From contig NZ_JACCBH010000001.1 in the NCBI RefSeq assembly GCF_013409745.1, positions 186,001 to 250,000 of the forward strand: DNA of 64,000 bases. The letters are read 5' to 3'. Positions 8,065-17,167 of this stretch are shown here, in pieces. How positions within the stretch are numbered: the first letter of the stretch is position 1; the number at the start of each line of letters is the position of its first letter. The position numbers were made by a program, and so were the translations under genes. Under the pieces are notes generated by a model. That model saw nothing but the letters and a program-made list of their open reading frames with translations. It did no database searches and had not been told where the DNA came from. This stretch comes from Microbacterium pseudoresistens (GTDB lineage: Bacteria; Actinomycetota; Actinomycetes; Actinomycetales; Microbacteriaceae).

Positions 8065-8802
8065 ATGTCCACGACCATCCGACACCTCACCCGTGAGAAC
8101 CTCACCCGCCCGCTCGTGCAGATCTCGCTCGATCTGACCAACAACGACGAGGCGCTGCGCACCGCGGCGGTCGCCGTGGAATCCGGCGTGGACTGGATCG
8201 AGGTGGGCACGCCCCTCGTGCTGGCCGAGGGCCTGCACGCCGTGCGCGCCCTGCGCAAGGAGTTCCCCGACAACCCGATCGTCGTCGATCTGAAGACCAT
8301 GGACGGCGGATACCTCGAGGCCGAGATGATGGGCGATGCGGGCGCGGATGCCGTGCTCGTCATGGCGCGCGCGCACGATGCGACCATCGAAGCCGTCGTC
8401 AACGCCGGCGAGCGCTTCGGGATGCTCGTGATGGGCGACGACCTCGCGGAGCCCGACCGGGTGGCGGCCTGCCGGCGCCTGGAGGGGCTGGGCGTGGGGA
8501 TGCTCATCCACCACATCGGCTACGACCACCGCAACATGCATCCGGAACTCGGCCTGAGCCCGCTCAGCGAGCTCACCGACATCGTCGCCGCCACCTCCGT
8601 GCCCGTGCAGGCCGTCGGCGGCCTCACGATCGACGAGGCCATCCGCTGCCCCGAGGCGGGAGCGCCCGTCGTCGTGTTCGGCGCGCCGCTGGCCATCGAC
8701 GGCAAGACCTTCAGCCCCGCGTCGGGCGATCTCGGCCGGGTGCTGACCGAGGCGGCCTCCCGCGTGCACGCCGCCGAGATCCGCTACCCCGCGAGCGCCT
8801 GA
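8065..8802 (+). CDS. 3-hexulose-6-phosphate synthase-like protein (OMPDC superfamily)
   Basis: This 245-residue (beta/alpha)8 protein belongs to the orotidine-5'-phosphate decarboxylase superfamily. The metal and phosphate-site motif DxKTxD is at Asp75, Lys77 and Asp80, with GG at 185-186. The later motif is HxGxD (His150, Gly152, Asp154), as in hexulose-6-phosphate synthase, not the HRxRD pattern of 3-keto-L-gulonate-6-phosphate decarboxylase. It may perform an aldol cleavage or addition on a phosphorylated 3-ketose. The usual partner, phosphohexuloisomerase, is absent and no sugar kinase is in the window. GGGAG precedes the ATG. It lies 28 bp after the hydroxyacid dehydrogenase gene and 1 bp before the next. 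Confidence 0.78.
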   Translation: MSTTIRHLTRENLTRPLVQISLDLTNNDEALRTAAVAVESGVDWIEVGTPLVLAEGLHAVRALRKEFPDNPIVVDLKTMDGGYLEAEMMGDAGADAVLVMARAHDATIEAVVNAGERFGMLVMGDDLAEPDRVAACRRLEGLGVGMLIHHIGYDHRNMHPELGLSPLSELTDIVAATSVPVQAVGGLTIDEAIRCPEAGAPVVVFGAPLAIDGKTFSPASGDLGRVLTEAASRVHAAEIRYPASA

Positions 8803-8803
8803 G

Positions 8804-9541
8804 ATGACCACGAACAGATCACCGCGCCGCGTCGCCTGGATCACGGGCGGAGGCAGCGGCACGGGCCGCGCCGTCGCCGTCCGCGCCGCCGCGAGCGGGC
8901 GGGCGGTCGCCATCAGCGGCCGTCGCACCGAGGCGCTCGAGGAGACGTCCGCGCAGATCGTCGCGGCGGGCGGCGAGGCGCCGCTGATCGTGCCCCTCGA
9001 CGTGCGCGACCCGGAGGCGCTCGCCGCCGCGCACTCGCGCGTCGCCGCAGAGCTCGGCGCCGTCGACGACCTGGTGCTCGCCGCCGGAGTCAACACCCCT
9101 CAGCGCACCTGGGCGGATCAGTCGATCACCGAGTTCGCCGCGATCGTCGAGACCAACCTCACCGCCGCGGCCCGCGCCGTCGACCTCGTGCTGCCCGGGA
9201 TGCGCGAGAGCGGCGGCGGAACGATCGTCGTCGTGTCGTCGATCTCGGCATGGCGCCTCTCACCCGGCGCGGGCGTCGCCTACACGGCGAGCAAGCGCGG
9301 CCTGAAGGCGCTCACCGAGACGCTCAACGGCCAGGAGGGGCGCGCGGGCATCCGTGCCACCCTGCTGCTGCCGGGCGACATCGACAGCGAGTTCCTGCGG
9401 CTGCGGCCGGAGGAGCCGGGCGAGGCGGAGCGTGCGCGGATGCTGACCCCCGACGATGTCGCGAGCACCGTGCAGTGCGTGCTCGATCTCCCCGCGCACA
9501 TCACCGTCGACGAGCTCGTCGTGAGTCCGACCGGCTTCTGA
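8804..9541 (+). CDS. Short-chain dehydrogenase/reductase
   Basis: This is a 245-residue SDR oxidoreductase, last gene of the catabolic operon, starting 1 base after the previous stop. It has the nucleotide-binding motif TGGGSGTG and the catalytic Ser in VSSIS with YTASK supplying Tyr and Lys. The usual NNAG is replaced by LAAGVN, so the structural Asn motif is degenerate, which is tolerated in several SDR groups. Arginines after the second strand (GRRTE) suggest NADP use. It is not a close copy of the SDR at 2284-3078, so the two probably act on different intermediates. Confidence 0.87.
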   Translation: MTTNRSPRRVAWITGGGSGTGRAVAVRAAASGRAVAISGRRTEALEETSAQIVAAGGEAPLIVPLDVRDPEALAAAHSRVAAELGAVDDLVLAAGVNTPQRTWADQSITEFAAIVETNLTAAARAVDLVLPGMRESGGGTIVVVSSISAWRLSPGAGVAYTASKRGLKALTETLNGQEGRAGIRATLLLPGDIDSEFLRLRPEEPGEAERARMLTPDDVASTVQCVLDLPAHITVDELVVSPTGF

Positions 9542-9569
9542 CGAGGCGTGGGCGGGCTCGGCTCACCCG

Positions 9570-10103
9570 TCAGTGCATTTCGACTTGCACGCCGCCGACG
9601 TCGAACTCCCCCGCCTGAAGATTGCGGATGCGGCGGACGCCGATCTCGCGCGCGGAGAAGCCCTCGATGGAGGGAATCGCCCGCAGCAGGTACCACTCGT
9701 GCTCGTCATTCATGGCGGACAGGATCCCCGCGGCCTTGCCCAGACCGCGCATCCATCCCGGCACCTCTGCACCGAGCTGATCCAGCGCCTCGGTCGCGTT
9801 CAACGCGACATCGATGCGGAGGGTGCGCGACTGCCCCGGCTCGATCGTGCATGGCTCACGATAGAACACGTTGAGACCCTCGTAGCGGCCGCGGACCTTC
9901 TGAGTGCTCACCGGGTTCTCCCGGTCGTCCTCGGCGAGCTGGATGCGCACTTCCTCGACGCGGCGCTGCTCGTCGGCACCGTTGGTGATCGTCACTGCGA
10001 CAGCGATGGACGGGTCGCTCCAGCGGAAGGTCTTCGGCGCCTCGAGCATGACGTCGATGCCGCCGTCATCGAACATGTGCGTGATCTTGTCGAAGAAGCC
10101 CAT
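9570..10103 (-). CDS. Conserved hypothetical protein
   Basis: This is a 177-residue protein that I do not recognise with confidence. It begins GFFDKITHMF and is rich in beta-type segments, with no signal peptide or membrane helix. The alternation of charged and hydrophobic residues is vaguely like arrestin-type or Spo0M-like sandwiches, but I see no diagnostic motif. I chose the ATG at 10103, though the frame is open to 10199. It is convergent with the SDR gene and divergent from the lipoprotein gene at 10253. Confidence 0.65.
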   Translation of the reverse strand: MGFFDKITHMFDDGGIDVMLEAPKTFRWSDPSIAVAVTITNGADEQRRVEEVRIQLAEDDRENPVSTQKVRGRYEGLNVFYREPCTIEPGQSRTLRIDVALNATEALDQLGAEVPGWMRGLGKAAGILSAMNDEHEWYLLRAIPSIEGFSAREIGVRRIRNLQAGEFDVGGVQVEMH

Positions 10104-10252
10104 GTCCCCACTGTGCGATCCGAAATGCGGAACGGCATCCGTGCCCGCCACGGGGGTGTGCCCCACCGCGAACTCGGCGACCGTTCCGGCCGGACACACC
10201 CTGGTGCCGTGTACGGATGCCTCGGTCGGCAGCGCCGCCTACCGTCGAGCCC

Positions 10253-11164
10253 ATGACCGGGACTCTTCTCCGCAGACGCCGCTTAGCCGGGATCGGCATC
10301 GCCGCTGCACTCTCGGCGGCCCTAGCCGCATGCGCGACCCCTGCCGCGCCGGATGCGGCGGGTCCGGCATCGGAGGAACCCCCGAACACCCCGGCATCGG
10401 TTGCCGACGGTCTCTGCGCGCATGCGGACGAGGTGGCGAAGCTCATCACCACGGCGAACCTGAACGAGGTCGCCGACCCTTCGGCGGTTCCGCAGCGGGT
10501 CGCGGATGCGGTGGCGCTGTTCGACGAGGTCGAACCCCCGGACGAGATCGCCGAGGCGTGGGGGCGGGTGGGCCAGCTCTTCACCATGCTCGATGAGGCG
10601 CTGGAGGGCAAGACGATCACCTCAGCGGACGATCTGCGCACGGTGCTGCCGCAGGATGATCCGGAGGCCTTCGCCCTGGTGCTGCTCGTTCCCGGTCAGG
10701 CGGAGATCGTCGGGCTGCACCTGCAGGACGAGTGCGGTGTCGAACTGGGCCTGTCCACTCCCGCGGTCGCCGATGCCTGCTCGGTGATCGATCCCCTTCA
10801 GCTCGGCTCGGTCTTCCCCTCCGGTGCTCCCGCCGGCAAGCCCGTGCGCTGGCCCAACGCCACCGTGGAGTGCACGTGGAGTGGCGACGAGAACGAGGTC
10901 GGCGTCGTGTTCGGACCGGGTGAGGCGCTCATCGCCGAGACGTTCCGCGACATGGCGCCCGTGGAAACCGTCGCCGGGGATCCCGAGGTGCTCGTCTACG
11001 ACGGCGCGCTGGGCCCGTTGCGGTTCCGGGGCGGTCGTACGGCGGTGGTCCAGAAGGAGGTGGCCGCGGTGCTGGTCTCGGTCGCGGCCGGAGGTGACCG
11101 GCGCGCTGAGGCCGACAAGGCGATCGCCCTGGCGATGTCCGCGGCGCTCGCGCTGGGCGACTGA
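10253..11164 (+). CDS. Putative secreted lipoprotein, DUF3558-like C-terminus
   Basis: This 303-residue protein starts with a basic region and a hydrophobic stretch ending in a lipobox (ALAA before Cys at about residue 24), so it is likely anchored outside the membrane. A central helical region follows. The C-terminal part has paired cysteines in ADACSVIDP and VECTWS and a pattern that recalls DUF3558 lipoproteins of actinobacteria. Function is unknown. The ATG at 10253 starts directly at the signal peptide. Its stop codon is 2 bp from the stop of the convergent LuxR-type gene. Confidence 0.7.
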   Translation: MTGTLLRRRRLAGIGIAAALSAALAACATPAAPDAAGPASEEPPNTPASVADGLCAHADEVAKLITTANLNEVADPSAVPQRVADAVALFDEVEPPDEIAEAWGRVGQLFTMLDEALEGKTITSADDLRTVLPQDDPEAFALVLLVPGQAEIVGLHLQDECGVELGLSTPAVADACSVIDPLQLGSVFPSGAPAGKPVRWPNATVECTWSGDENEVGVVFGPGEALIAETFRDMAPVETVAGDPEVLVYDGALGPLRFRGGRTAVVQKEVAAVLVSVAAGGDRRAEADKAIALAMSAALALGD

Positions 11165-11166
11165 CC

Positions 11167-13863
11167 TCACCCCTCCAGCGCGGAGGCGAGGTCGTCACGG
11201 CCCGAGATCTCGAGTTTGCGGAACACCTTCGAGAGGTGGAACTCCACGGTGCGTTCGGAGATGAACAGCCTTCGCGCGGCCTCCGCGTTGGTCGCCCCGG
11301 TGGACACCTCTTTCGCGACCTCGAACTCACGGGGTGTGAGGGTTGCGACGACAGGGGGCGCCGTCTCGGGGACCGCCGCCCGGCGTGCTCCGCACGCCGC
11401 CAACTCAGAACGCACGACGTCGCACAGTGGCGCGCATCCGAGCCGGGTGAACACCTCCTCAGCGAGGTTCAACTGCTCGTACGCATCGGACTTGCGCCGG
11501 GCGCGGCGCAGCCGTTGCCCCCACAGCAACCGCGTCCGTGCCGTCTCGAACTCGTCCCCGATGTGCGTGAGGATCGCGACGGCCTCGGCGAACAAGGCAT
11601 CGGCGCTCTCCTGCTCCTGCGCCGAGACGGCGCGACAGCGTCGAGCCATGCCCCGCATCCCCGCGTGATCCAGCGCCTCAGCCGCGTGCTCGTACTCGCC
11701 CAGCTCATCGTCGAGGATGTGCGCCCGGCCCAGGTGCCACGCCGCCTCGACGGCGTCGGGGAGCGTGGAGAGGAATCCGGAGACCACCGAACCCGAACTC
11801 TGCTCGATCTCTCGCATCCGCGCCCGATGCTCGAGCGCTCCCTCGAAGTCACGGGCCATCAGAGACTGCGTCGCCCGCACGGCGCGGTCCAGGTGCTCCA
11901 GTCCGTCCATCCAGACCCGCGCGTTCACCCGCGCCCGCGCACGGACCGCCTCGCACTCCTCCTCTTCGCCCTGGATGGCACGCAATTGCGCGTAGCGCAG
12001 GAGGAAGAACGGCAGCGGTGCGTCGAGATCCGTGTCGCGCAGGGTGCGCTCCAGAGTGGCGAACTCGGGCACCACGCGTTGCCAGTGCCCCGTGGACTGG
12101 GGCAGGTACCATGCCAGCGTCCGCAGGACCGAGAGCCCGGTCGCCGTCGGGCCGGACTCGTCGATCACCCTCAGACATCGATCCAGGATGCGCCGCACCT
12201 GCGCGTGTTCGCCGAGCCAGTTGAGCACGACCGAGATGAATCCCATCGACGCGCCGAGCTCGTGCACCCGGTCCCATGCGAAGGCGTCGACCCAGTCCGA
12301 GCGGAGCACGGCACCCGCGCCGGGTGCGGCGATCATCGTCGCGGCAGCATCCGCGAGCAGCCGCTGCTCAAGCGAGGAACTGCCGGCGCGAAGATCAGTG
12401 CCCAACTCGTGAGCCTCGCGGTAGCGGCCGGAGGCGAGCGCCGCCGAGGTGAGGATCTCGAGCAGGCGTGCCGCCGATTCCCGCTCGGCCGCCTCGCCCT
12501 CCGCACGTACGCGTGCGCACAGCGCGCGCAGACGGTCGATGTCTTCAGACATGACGGAATGCAGCCACAGATCGAGGACGGCGCGGCGGACGGCGGCTGC
12601 CACCCGAGCGCCGTCGGTGCGCGCCTCCTCCTCCAGTCGTTCGATGATCCGCTCCGCCTTCGGGGCGGACCCCGCCCGCAGGTAGCCATCGGCGGCCAGC
12701 AGGAGGTGCTGCCACCGCCCGGCGCCATCGTCCGTCTGCGCCAAATGCTCCCGGTACATGCCGGCATCGGCATGTGCGTGATGACGCTCGGCGTACTCGG
12801 CCGCCGCCGCCCACGCAATGCGCAGTTCGGTCACGGACGCCTCGGTGCAGCGGCTGAGGTGGAAGGCATAACGCAGCGGGTCGTCGGCGTGGAGATCGGC
12901 AAGCGCACGATGCACCCGATCCCGCTCGGCGCGATACGCCGCACGTCGCATCGCTGCGGGGATCACCGGATGCCGGAAGTGCTGCGCATTCGCGTCGAGC
13001 CGGATCAGTCCCATCCGCTCGGGCGCGTCCAGATCGCCGTGGTCGCATCCCACCGCGGACAGGAGTGTCGAGCGTTCCTGTTCGTCGACGCTGTCGAAGC
13101 TCAGCGCCAGCAGGGCTATCCTCTCCCGCGGCGCGAGAGCGGCGAGGCGCTGCGCGAACAGACCCTCCAGGGATTCACCGAGCGGCAGATCCTCCGGCAG
13201 CGGGTCGGCGCCCCGTCGCTGACGGGTGCTGAGCTCGACCGGAATCTCAGAGAGCGCCAGGGGGAGCCCGGCCGACTGTTCGGCGATGCGCGCGATCACC
13301 TGTCCCGACGCGTCCGGGGCGACCCGGCTCAGCAGTGCGGCGGCCTCCTCGTCGGTGAACGGCTCCAGCGTCAGCGTCGTGCCGAGTTCGCGCACGTACT
13401 CGTCGGCGTCGCCCGGTCTGACCGACAGCACCAGGCACACGGCATCGGCATCGAGCCGACGGCAGGCGAACACGAGGGCGCGCCTGCTCGGCGCGTCGAG
13501 CCAGTGCACATCGTCGACGAGCACGAGCACCGGCCGGCTCTCTGCCGCCGCGGCCAGCGATTCCAGCAGCCGGATCGCCATCCGCAACGGGTCGTCTTCC
13601 TCGGGCAGAGGGCCGTCGAGCGCGCGAAGCAGTCCATCGATGCCTGCTCCTGGCAGCTCGGTCTCGGCGGGGTGGCCGGCGGCGCGCACGACACGGAAGC
13701 GGTCGCGCGCGTCGTCGGCGACGGCATCCAGCAGCGCGGTCTTGCCGATGCCGGCCGGGCCGCGCACGACGATCGTGCGTGCCGAGCCGTCGGCGGCCGC
13801 CTCGAGCGCCTGCGCGATTGCGGCCCTCTCCACCGCCCGGCCGATCAACTCCGTCGCCGCCAT
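11167..13863 (-). CDS. Large ATP-binding LuxR-family regulator (LAL type)
   Basis: This is an 898-residue transcription regulator of the MalT/LAL class. An AAA/STAND-type NTPase module comes first, with Walker A GPAGIGKT at residues 35-42 and a Walker B-like VLVLVDDVHWLD at about residue 120. A long helical, repeat-like middle region follows at about 330-800. A LuxR-type helix-turn-helix closes the protein at about 835-895 (LTPREFEVAKE, then SERTVEFHLSKVFRKL). Such proteins act as ligand- and ATP-dependent activators. It is convergent with the lipoprotein gene and 115 bp downstream of the wall-anchored protein gene. Neither target nor ligand can be read from the sequence. Confidence 0.92.
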   Translation of the reverse strand: MAATELIGRAVERAAIAQALEAAADGSARTIVVRGPAGIGKTALLDAVADDARDRFRVVRAAGHPAETELPGAGIDGLLRALDGPLPEEDDPLRMAIRLLESLAAAAESRPVLVLVDDVHWLDAPSRRALVFACRRLDADAVCLVLSVRPGDADEYVRELGTTLTLEPFTDEEAAALLSRVAPDASGQVIARIAEQSAGLPLALSEIPVELSTRQRRGADPLPEDLPLGESLEGLFAQRLAALAPRERIALLALSFDSVDEQERSTLLSAVGCDHGDLDAPERMGLIRLDANAQHFRHPVIPAAMRRAAYRAERDRVHRALADLHADDPLRYAFHLSRCTEASVTELRIAWAAAAEYAERHHAHADAGMYREHLAQTDDGAGRWQHLLLAADGYLRAGSAPKAERIIERLEEEARTDGARVAAAVRRAVLDLWLHSVMSEDIDRLRALCARVRAEGEAAERESAARLLEILTSAALASGRYREAHELGTDLRAGSSSLEQRLLADAAATMIAAPGAGAVLRSDWVDAFAWDRVHELGASMGFISVVLNWLGEHAQVRRILDRCLRVIDESGPTATGLSVLRTLAWYLPQSTGHWQRVVPEFATLERTLRDTDLDAPLPFFLLRYAQLRAIQGEEEECEAVRARARVNARVWMDGLEHLDRAVRATQSLMARDFEGALEHRARMREIEQSSGSVVSGFLSTLPDAVEAAWHLGRAHILDDELGEYEHAAEALDHAGMRGMARRCRAVSAQEQESADALFAEAVAILTHIGDEFETARTRLLWGQRLRRARRKSDAYEQLNLAEEVFTRLGCAPLCDVVRSELAACGARRAAVPETAPPVVATLTPREFEVAKEVSTGATNAEAARRLFISERTVEFHLSKVFRKLEISGRDDLASALEG

Positions 13864-13978
13864 TCCGCCAGCTTAGAGTGACGGAACCGCGCGGCGCAGA
13901 GTGTCCGACGGCGCGGTCACCATTGGCCCGGGATGCGCCGGGCGGCGTCGCGGATCGGGCCGGACGCCGCCCGCGACG

Positions 13979-15430
13979 TCACTCGCCCACCCGCGCCCTG
14001 CGTCGACGCAGGAGCAGTCCGCCGAGCCCGATCAGTGCCGCTCCCAGCACGGCCTCGGCGGTCGCCGCCGGGCCGCCGGTGGCCGGCAGGCCGTCCAATC
14101 CGTCCGGCCCACCGGGAACCGAGGGGGCAGGATCCGGGTCGGGAGCAGGATCCGGATCGGGAGCAGGATCGGGATCGGGATCGGGATCCGGATCGGGGTC
14201 CGGCGTCACACTCACGCACTTCTCCGGCATCGCGAAGTCCACCGCACCCCACGGGCTTCGCGTGCCCGCGGCATCGACGCGCTCGATCTCCACGGCCACC
14301 TGATATCCCATGGAGCTCGGCGGTGCCAGCGCACTGTGATCGCGCAGGTCGAATGTCCAGGTGCCGTTGGAGCCGACGGCATCGTTGTCGCTGTTGAGCT
14401 GCTGTCCGGTGACGAGGGGCGTGAAGGCGCCCGAGCCGTAGCCGGCGATGTCGACGAACGCGTTCGAGTCGCCGATGTTGAACGTCTCGAACGTCAGGGT
14501 GCACACGTCGAGCGTCTGGACGTCGCCGGTGATCATCCAGTCCGCCACCCCGATGCCGTTGATCTGCGCATAGGCGTCATCGACCGGTGCGGGATCCAGT
14601 TCCTCCACGGTCACATCGTCGATGGCCACGGCGGTGTCGGGACAGCCGCGCAGTGGTGCGGTGCCGGAGACGCCGTTGCCCTCCCGGTCTATGGCGGTGA
14701 CGCACAGATCCAGCTGTCCGACGATGTCGGGAGGGAAGGTGATGACGGTGTCGAAGGGCTCGACATCAGCGCCGTTGTCGCGCCGCGTGAGATACCCGTA
14801 CGGGCCGATCGACGAGCCCGCTCGCGCGAAGATCTGAATGGCGACCACGCCGCTGCCGGCGTCGCTCGCGCTGGCGCTGAGCACCAGAGGCGCGGGATGC
14901 GTGGTGCCCGTCGACGGGGTGAGGACCGTCACGACCGGCGCATCGGAATCGGGCGGCGGCGGTGCCCCATTGCTGGCGTTCGGGGTGACGTCCGAGCCGG
15001 AGCGGATCTCCCACTCCGTGCTGCCGTCGTGCACGCGCGCGTAGCTCTGCCCCGGCGCCAGAGCGGGGTAGGTGACGACGTCGACTCCGCCGCCGGTGTT
15101 GTGCAGGGTGATCGTCTCGCCGCCGTCGTCGAGGAAAGGCGGATCGACCCAGCGCAGCGCGAAGTCGGCGACCATGTTGCCGCATCCCGCCGAGGTGCTG
15201 TTGCCGTCGTCGTCGGTGATCTCGCAGATCGTGGCCCCGATGGCCCCCGTCGTGGGGTCGTAGACCTCGACCCACTCCGTTCCCGTGGCCGGGTTCGCGA
15301 AGATCTCGTTGATCACGACGTGACTGCGGATGGTGTCGGCCGAGGCTGCCGGTGCGGTCAGTGCCGCACCACCCAGCACGGTGAGCAGGAGGGTTGCGAA
15401 CACGCGAGCGGTGCGATTTCGATGGGGCAT
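13979..15430 (-). CDS. Cell-wall-anchored protein with lamin-tail domain and LPXTG-like signal
   Basis: This 483-residue surface protein has an N-terminal signal peptide ending near PAASA. A lamin-tail (LTD)-like domain follows (VVINEIFANPATGTEWVEVY), then beta-sandwich-like modules. A rigid stretch rich in Asp-Pro and Ala-Pro-Asp-Pro units, encoded by 14128-14202, leads to the sorting signal LPATG, a hydrophobic helix and an RRRRAR tail. It is therefore probably sortase-linked to peptidoglycan, with the Asp-Pro region as a wall-spanning spacer. GGAG precedes the ATG. No sortase gene is in the window. The LTD suggests binding to surfaces, polysaccharide or nucleic acid, which is inference. 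Confidence 0.83.
   Translation of the reverse strand: MPHRNRTARVFATLLLTVLGGAALTAPAASADTIRSHVVINEIFANPATGTEWVEVYDPTTGAIGATICEITDDDGNSTSAGCGNMVADFALRWVDPPFLDDGGETITLHNTGGGVDVVTYPALAPGQSYARVHDGSTEWEIRSGSDVTPNASNGAPPPPDSDAPVVTVLTPSTGTTHPAPLVLSASASDAGSGVVAIQIFARAGSSIGPYGYLTRRDNGADVEPFDTVITFPPDIVGQLDLCVTAIDREGNGVSGTAPLRGCPDTAVAIDDVTVEELDPAPVDDAYAQINGIGVADWMITGDVQTLDVCTLTFETFNIGDSNAFVDIAGYGSGAFTPLVTGQQLNSDNDAVGSNGTWTFDLRDHSALAPPSSMGYQVAVEIERVDAAGTRSPWGAVDFAMPEKCVSVTPDPDPDPDPDPDPAPDPDPAPDPDPAPSVPGGPDGLDGLPATGGPAATAEAVLGAALIGLGGLLLRRRRARVGE
14128..14202 (-). repeat. In-gene short tandem repeat encoding an Asp-Pro linker
   Basis: A run of 6-base units related to GGATCG on the plus strand, broken by GGAGCA units, encodes the Asp-Pro and Ala-Pro spacer of the wall-anchored protein. 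Such runs can change length by slippage in whole codons without breaking the frame. Confidence 0.8.
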
Positions 15431-15629
15431 GGGTCTCCAAGGGCAAGGTACGGACGGGGGTCACCACGGCTTCACAATCCAATCCGGACGGCCCGCACGG
15501 GCGCATCCGGGGTCGCCACCGGGGTGTACAGCGCACGCGCCCGCGCTCGACCAACCGCCCGGCGTCTCGGTCCGCCTTCGCTCAGCGATACTCTGGGACG
15601 ACACCCCGCCACTTCGAGGAGATCAGACC

Positions 15630-17084
15630 GTGCCCACAGCTTCAGCGAACATCGGAGTCGTCGGACTCGCCGTGATGGGATCGAATCTCGCACGAAACCT
15701 CGCCAGCCGCGAAGGCAACACCGTCGCCGTGTACAACCGGAGCCGCGAGAAGACCGATGAGCTGATCGCCGAGCACCCCGAGGCGGGATTCGTGCCGGCC
15801 TTCGGCTATCGTGAGTTCGCCGATTCGCTGACCACGCCGCGCACGGCGATCATCATGGTCAAGGCCGGTGCCCCCACGGATGCCGTGATCGACTCGCTCG
15901 TCGAGGTTTTCGAGCCAGGAGACATCATCGTCGACGGCGGCAACGCCTATTTCCCCGACACGATCCGCCGCGAGAAGGCGGTGCGCGAGAGCGGGATCAA
16001 CTTCGTCGGCGCCGGCATCTCCGGCGGCGAGGAGGGCGCGCTGAACGGCCCCTCGATCATGCCGGGTGGGTCGGACGAGTCGTGGGTCACGCTCGGACCG
16101 ATCCTGCGCTCCATCGCCGCGGTCGCCGAAGGCGAGCCGTGCGTGACGCACGTGGGCCACGACGGCGCCGGGCACTTCGTGAAGATGGTGCACAACGGCA
16201 TCGAGTACGCCGACATGCAGCTCATCGCCGAGGCCTACGACCTCATCCGTCGCGGCACGGGCAAGAGCCCCGCCGAGATCGCCGACGTGTTCGCCGAGTG
16301 GAACCAGGGCGAGCTGGAGTCGTACCTCATCGAGATCACGGCCGAGGTGCTGCGCCAGAACGATGCGGAGACCGGCCTGCCCCTGGTCGACGTGATCCTC
16401 GACCAGGCCGGCGCCAAGGGCACCGGCGCGTGGACCGTGCAGACCGCGCTCTCGCTGGGCGTTCCCGTCTCGGGCATCGCCGAGGCGACCTTCGCCCGCT
16501 CGCTGTCGTCGCACCCCGAGCAGCGCGAAGCGGCAGCCGACCTGCCCGGCCCCGACGAGGGCTTCGCGGTGGCCGCCGGTGATGTCGACGCGTTCATCGA
16601 AGACGTGCGCCTGGCGCTGTACGCCTCCAAGATCGTCGCCTACTCGCAGGGCTTCGACGAGATCCGTGCGGGCGCCACCGAATACGGCTGGAACATCGAC
16701 CTCGGCGCGATCAGCAAGATCTGGCGCGGCGGATGCATCATCCGCGCGCAGTTCCTCAACCGCATCGCCGACGCCTACGCCGAGACGCCGGATCTGCCGC
16801 TGCTCATGGCCGCGCCGTACTTCGCCGAAGCGCTCGGCCGCGGCCAGGCCGCGTGGCGCCGCGTCGTCGTCGCCGCCGCGGAGGCAGGCATCCCCTCCCC
16901 CGCCTTCGGCTCGTCGCTGTCGTACTACGACGGCATCCGCGCCGACCGCCTCCCCGCCGCCCTCGTGCAGGGGCAGCGCGACTTCTTCGGCGCGCACACC
17001 TACAAGCGCGTCGACAAGGACGGCACGTTCCACACCCTGTGGTCGGGCGATCGCACCGAGATCGAAGCGGTCGACGCGCACTGA
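15630..17084 (+). CDS. gnd: 6-phosphogluconate dehydrogenase, decarboxylating
   Basis: This cytosolic pentose-phosphate enzyme oxidatively decarboxylates 6-phosphogluconate to ribulose 5-phosphate. The 484-residue length fits the long form. The N-terminal nucleotide-binding segment GLAVMGSNLARN is at about residues 12-23. The family signature GISGGEEGA and the catalytic Lys in HFVKMVHNGIEY follow, with IWRGGCIIRAQF near residue 370. The frame is open far upstream, but the GTG at 15630 is preceded by GAGGAG eight bases away and gives the normal N-terminus. It stands alone between the wall-protein gene (divergent) and the two-component system. Confidence 0.95.
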   Translation: MPTASANIGVVGLAVMGSNLARNLASREGNTVAVYNRSREKTDELIAEHPEAGFVPAFGYREFADSLTTPRTAIIMVKAGAPTDAVIDSLVEVFEPGDIIVDGGNAYFPDTIRREKAVRESGINFVGAGISGGEEGALNGPSIMPGGSDESWVTLGPILRSIAAVAEGEPCVTHVGHDGAGHFVKMVHNGIEYADMQLIAEAYDLIRRGTGKSPAEIADVFAEWNQGELESYLIEITAEVLRQNDAETGLPLVDVILDQAGAKGTGAWTVQTALSLGVPVSGIAEATFARSLSSHPEQREAAADLPGPDEGFAVAAGDVDAFIEDVRLALYASKIVAYSQGFDEIRAGATEYGWNIDLGAISKIWRGGCIIRAQFLNRIADAYAETPDLPLLMAAPYFAEALGRGQAAWRRVVVAAAEAGIPSPAFGSSLSYYDGIRADRLPAALVQGQRDFFGAHTYKRVDKDGTFHTLWSGDRTEIEAVDAH

Positions 17085-17167
17085 CGACCGTCAGCGGATG
17101 ATCGCGGCTCGCACCGCAGCCGTGGGCGCACGTCGCTCGCTCACAGACCACGCATAGCATTCTCCAT

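Noticed and set aside
8065..8802. Assignment as 3-keto-L-gulonate-6-phosphate decarboxylase (UlaD)
   Set aside because: The HRxRD proton-relay pattern of that enzyme is absent; HxGxD is present, as in hexulose-6-phosphate synthase.
11236..13881. A long plus-strand frame opposite the LuxR-type regulator
   Set aside because: It mirrors the LAL gene, whose Walker and LuxR motifs are clear; the opposing frame is Arg/Gln/Gly-rich with no domain pattern.
14128..14202. Short tandem repeat array that could suggest a CRISPR-like or regulatory repeat
   Set aside because: Units are 6 bases, in frame, without spacers, and encode the Asp-Pro linker of a surface protein.
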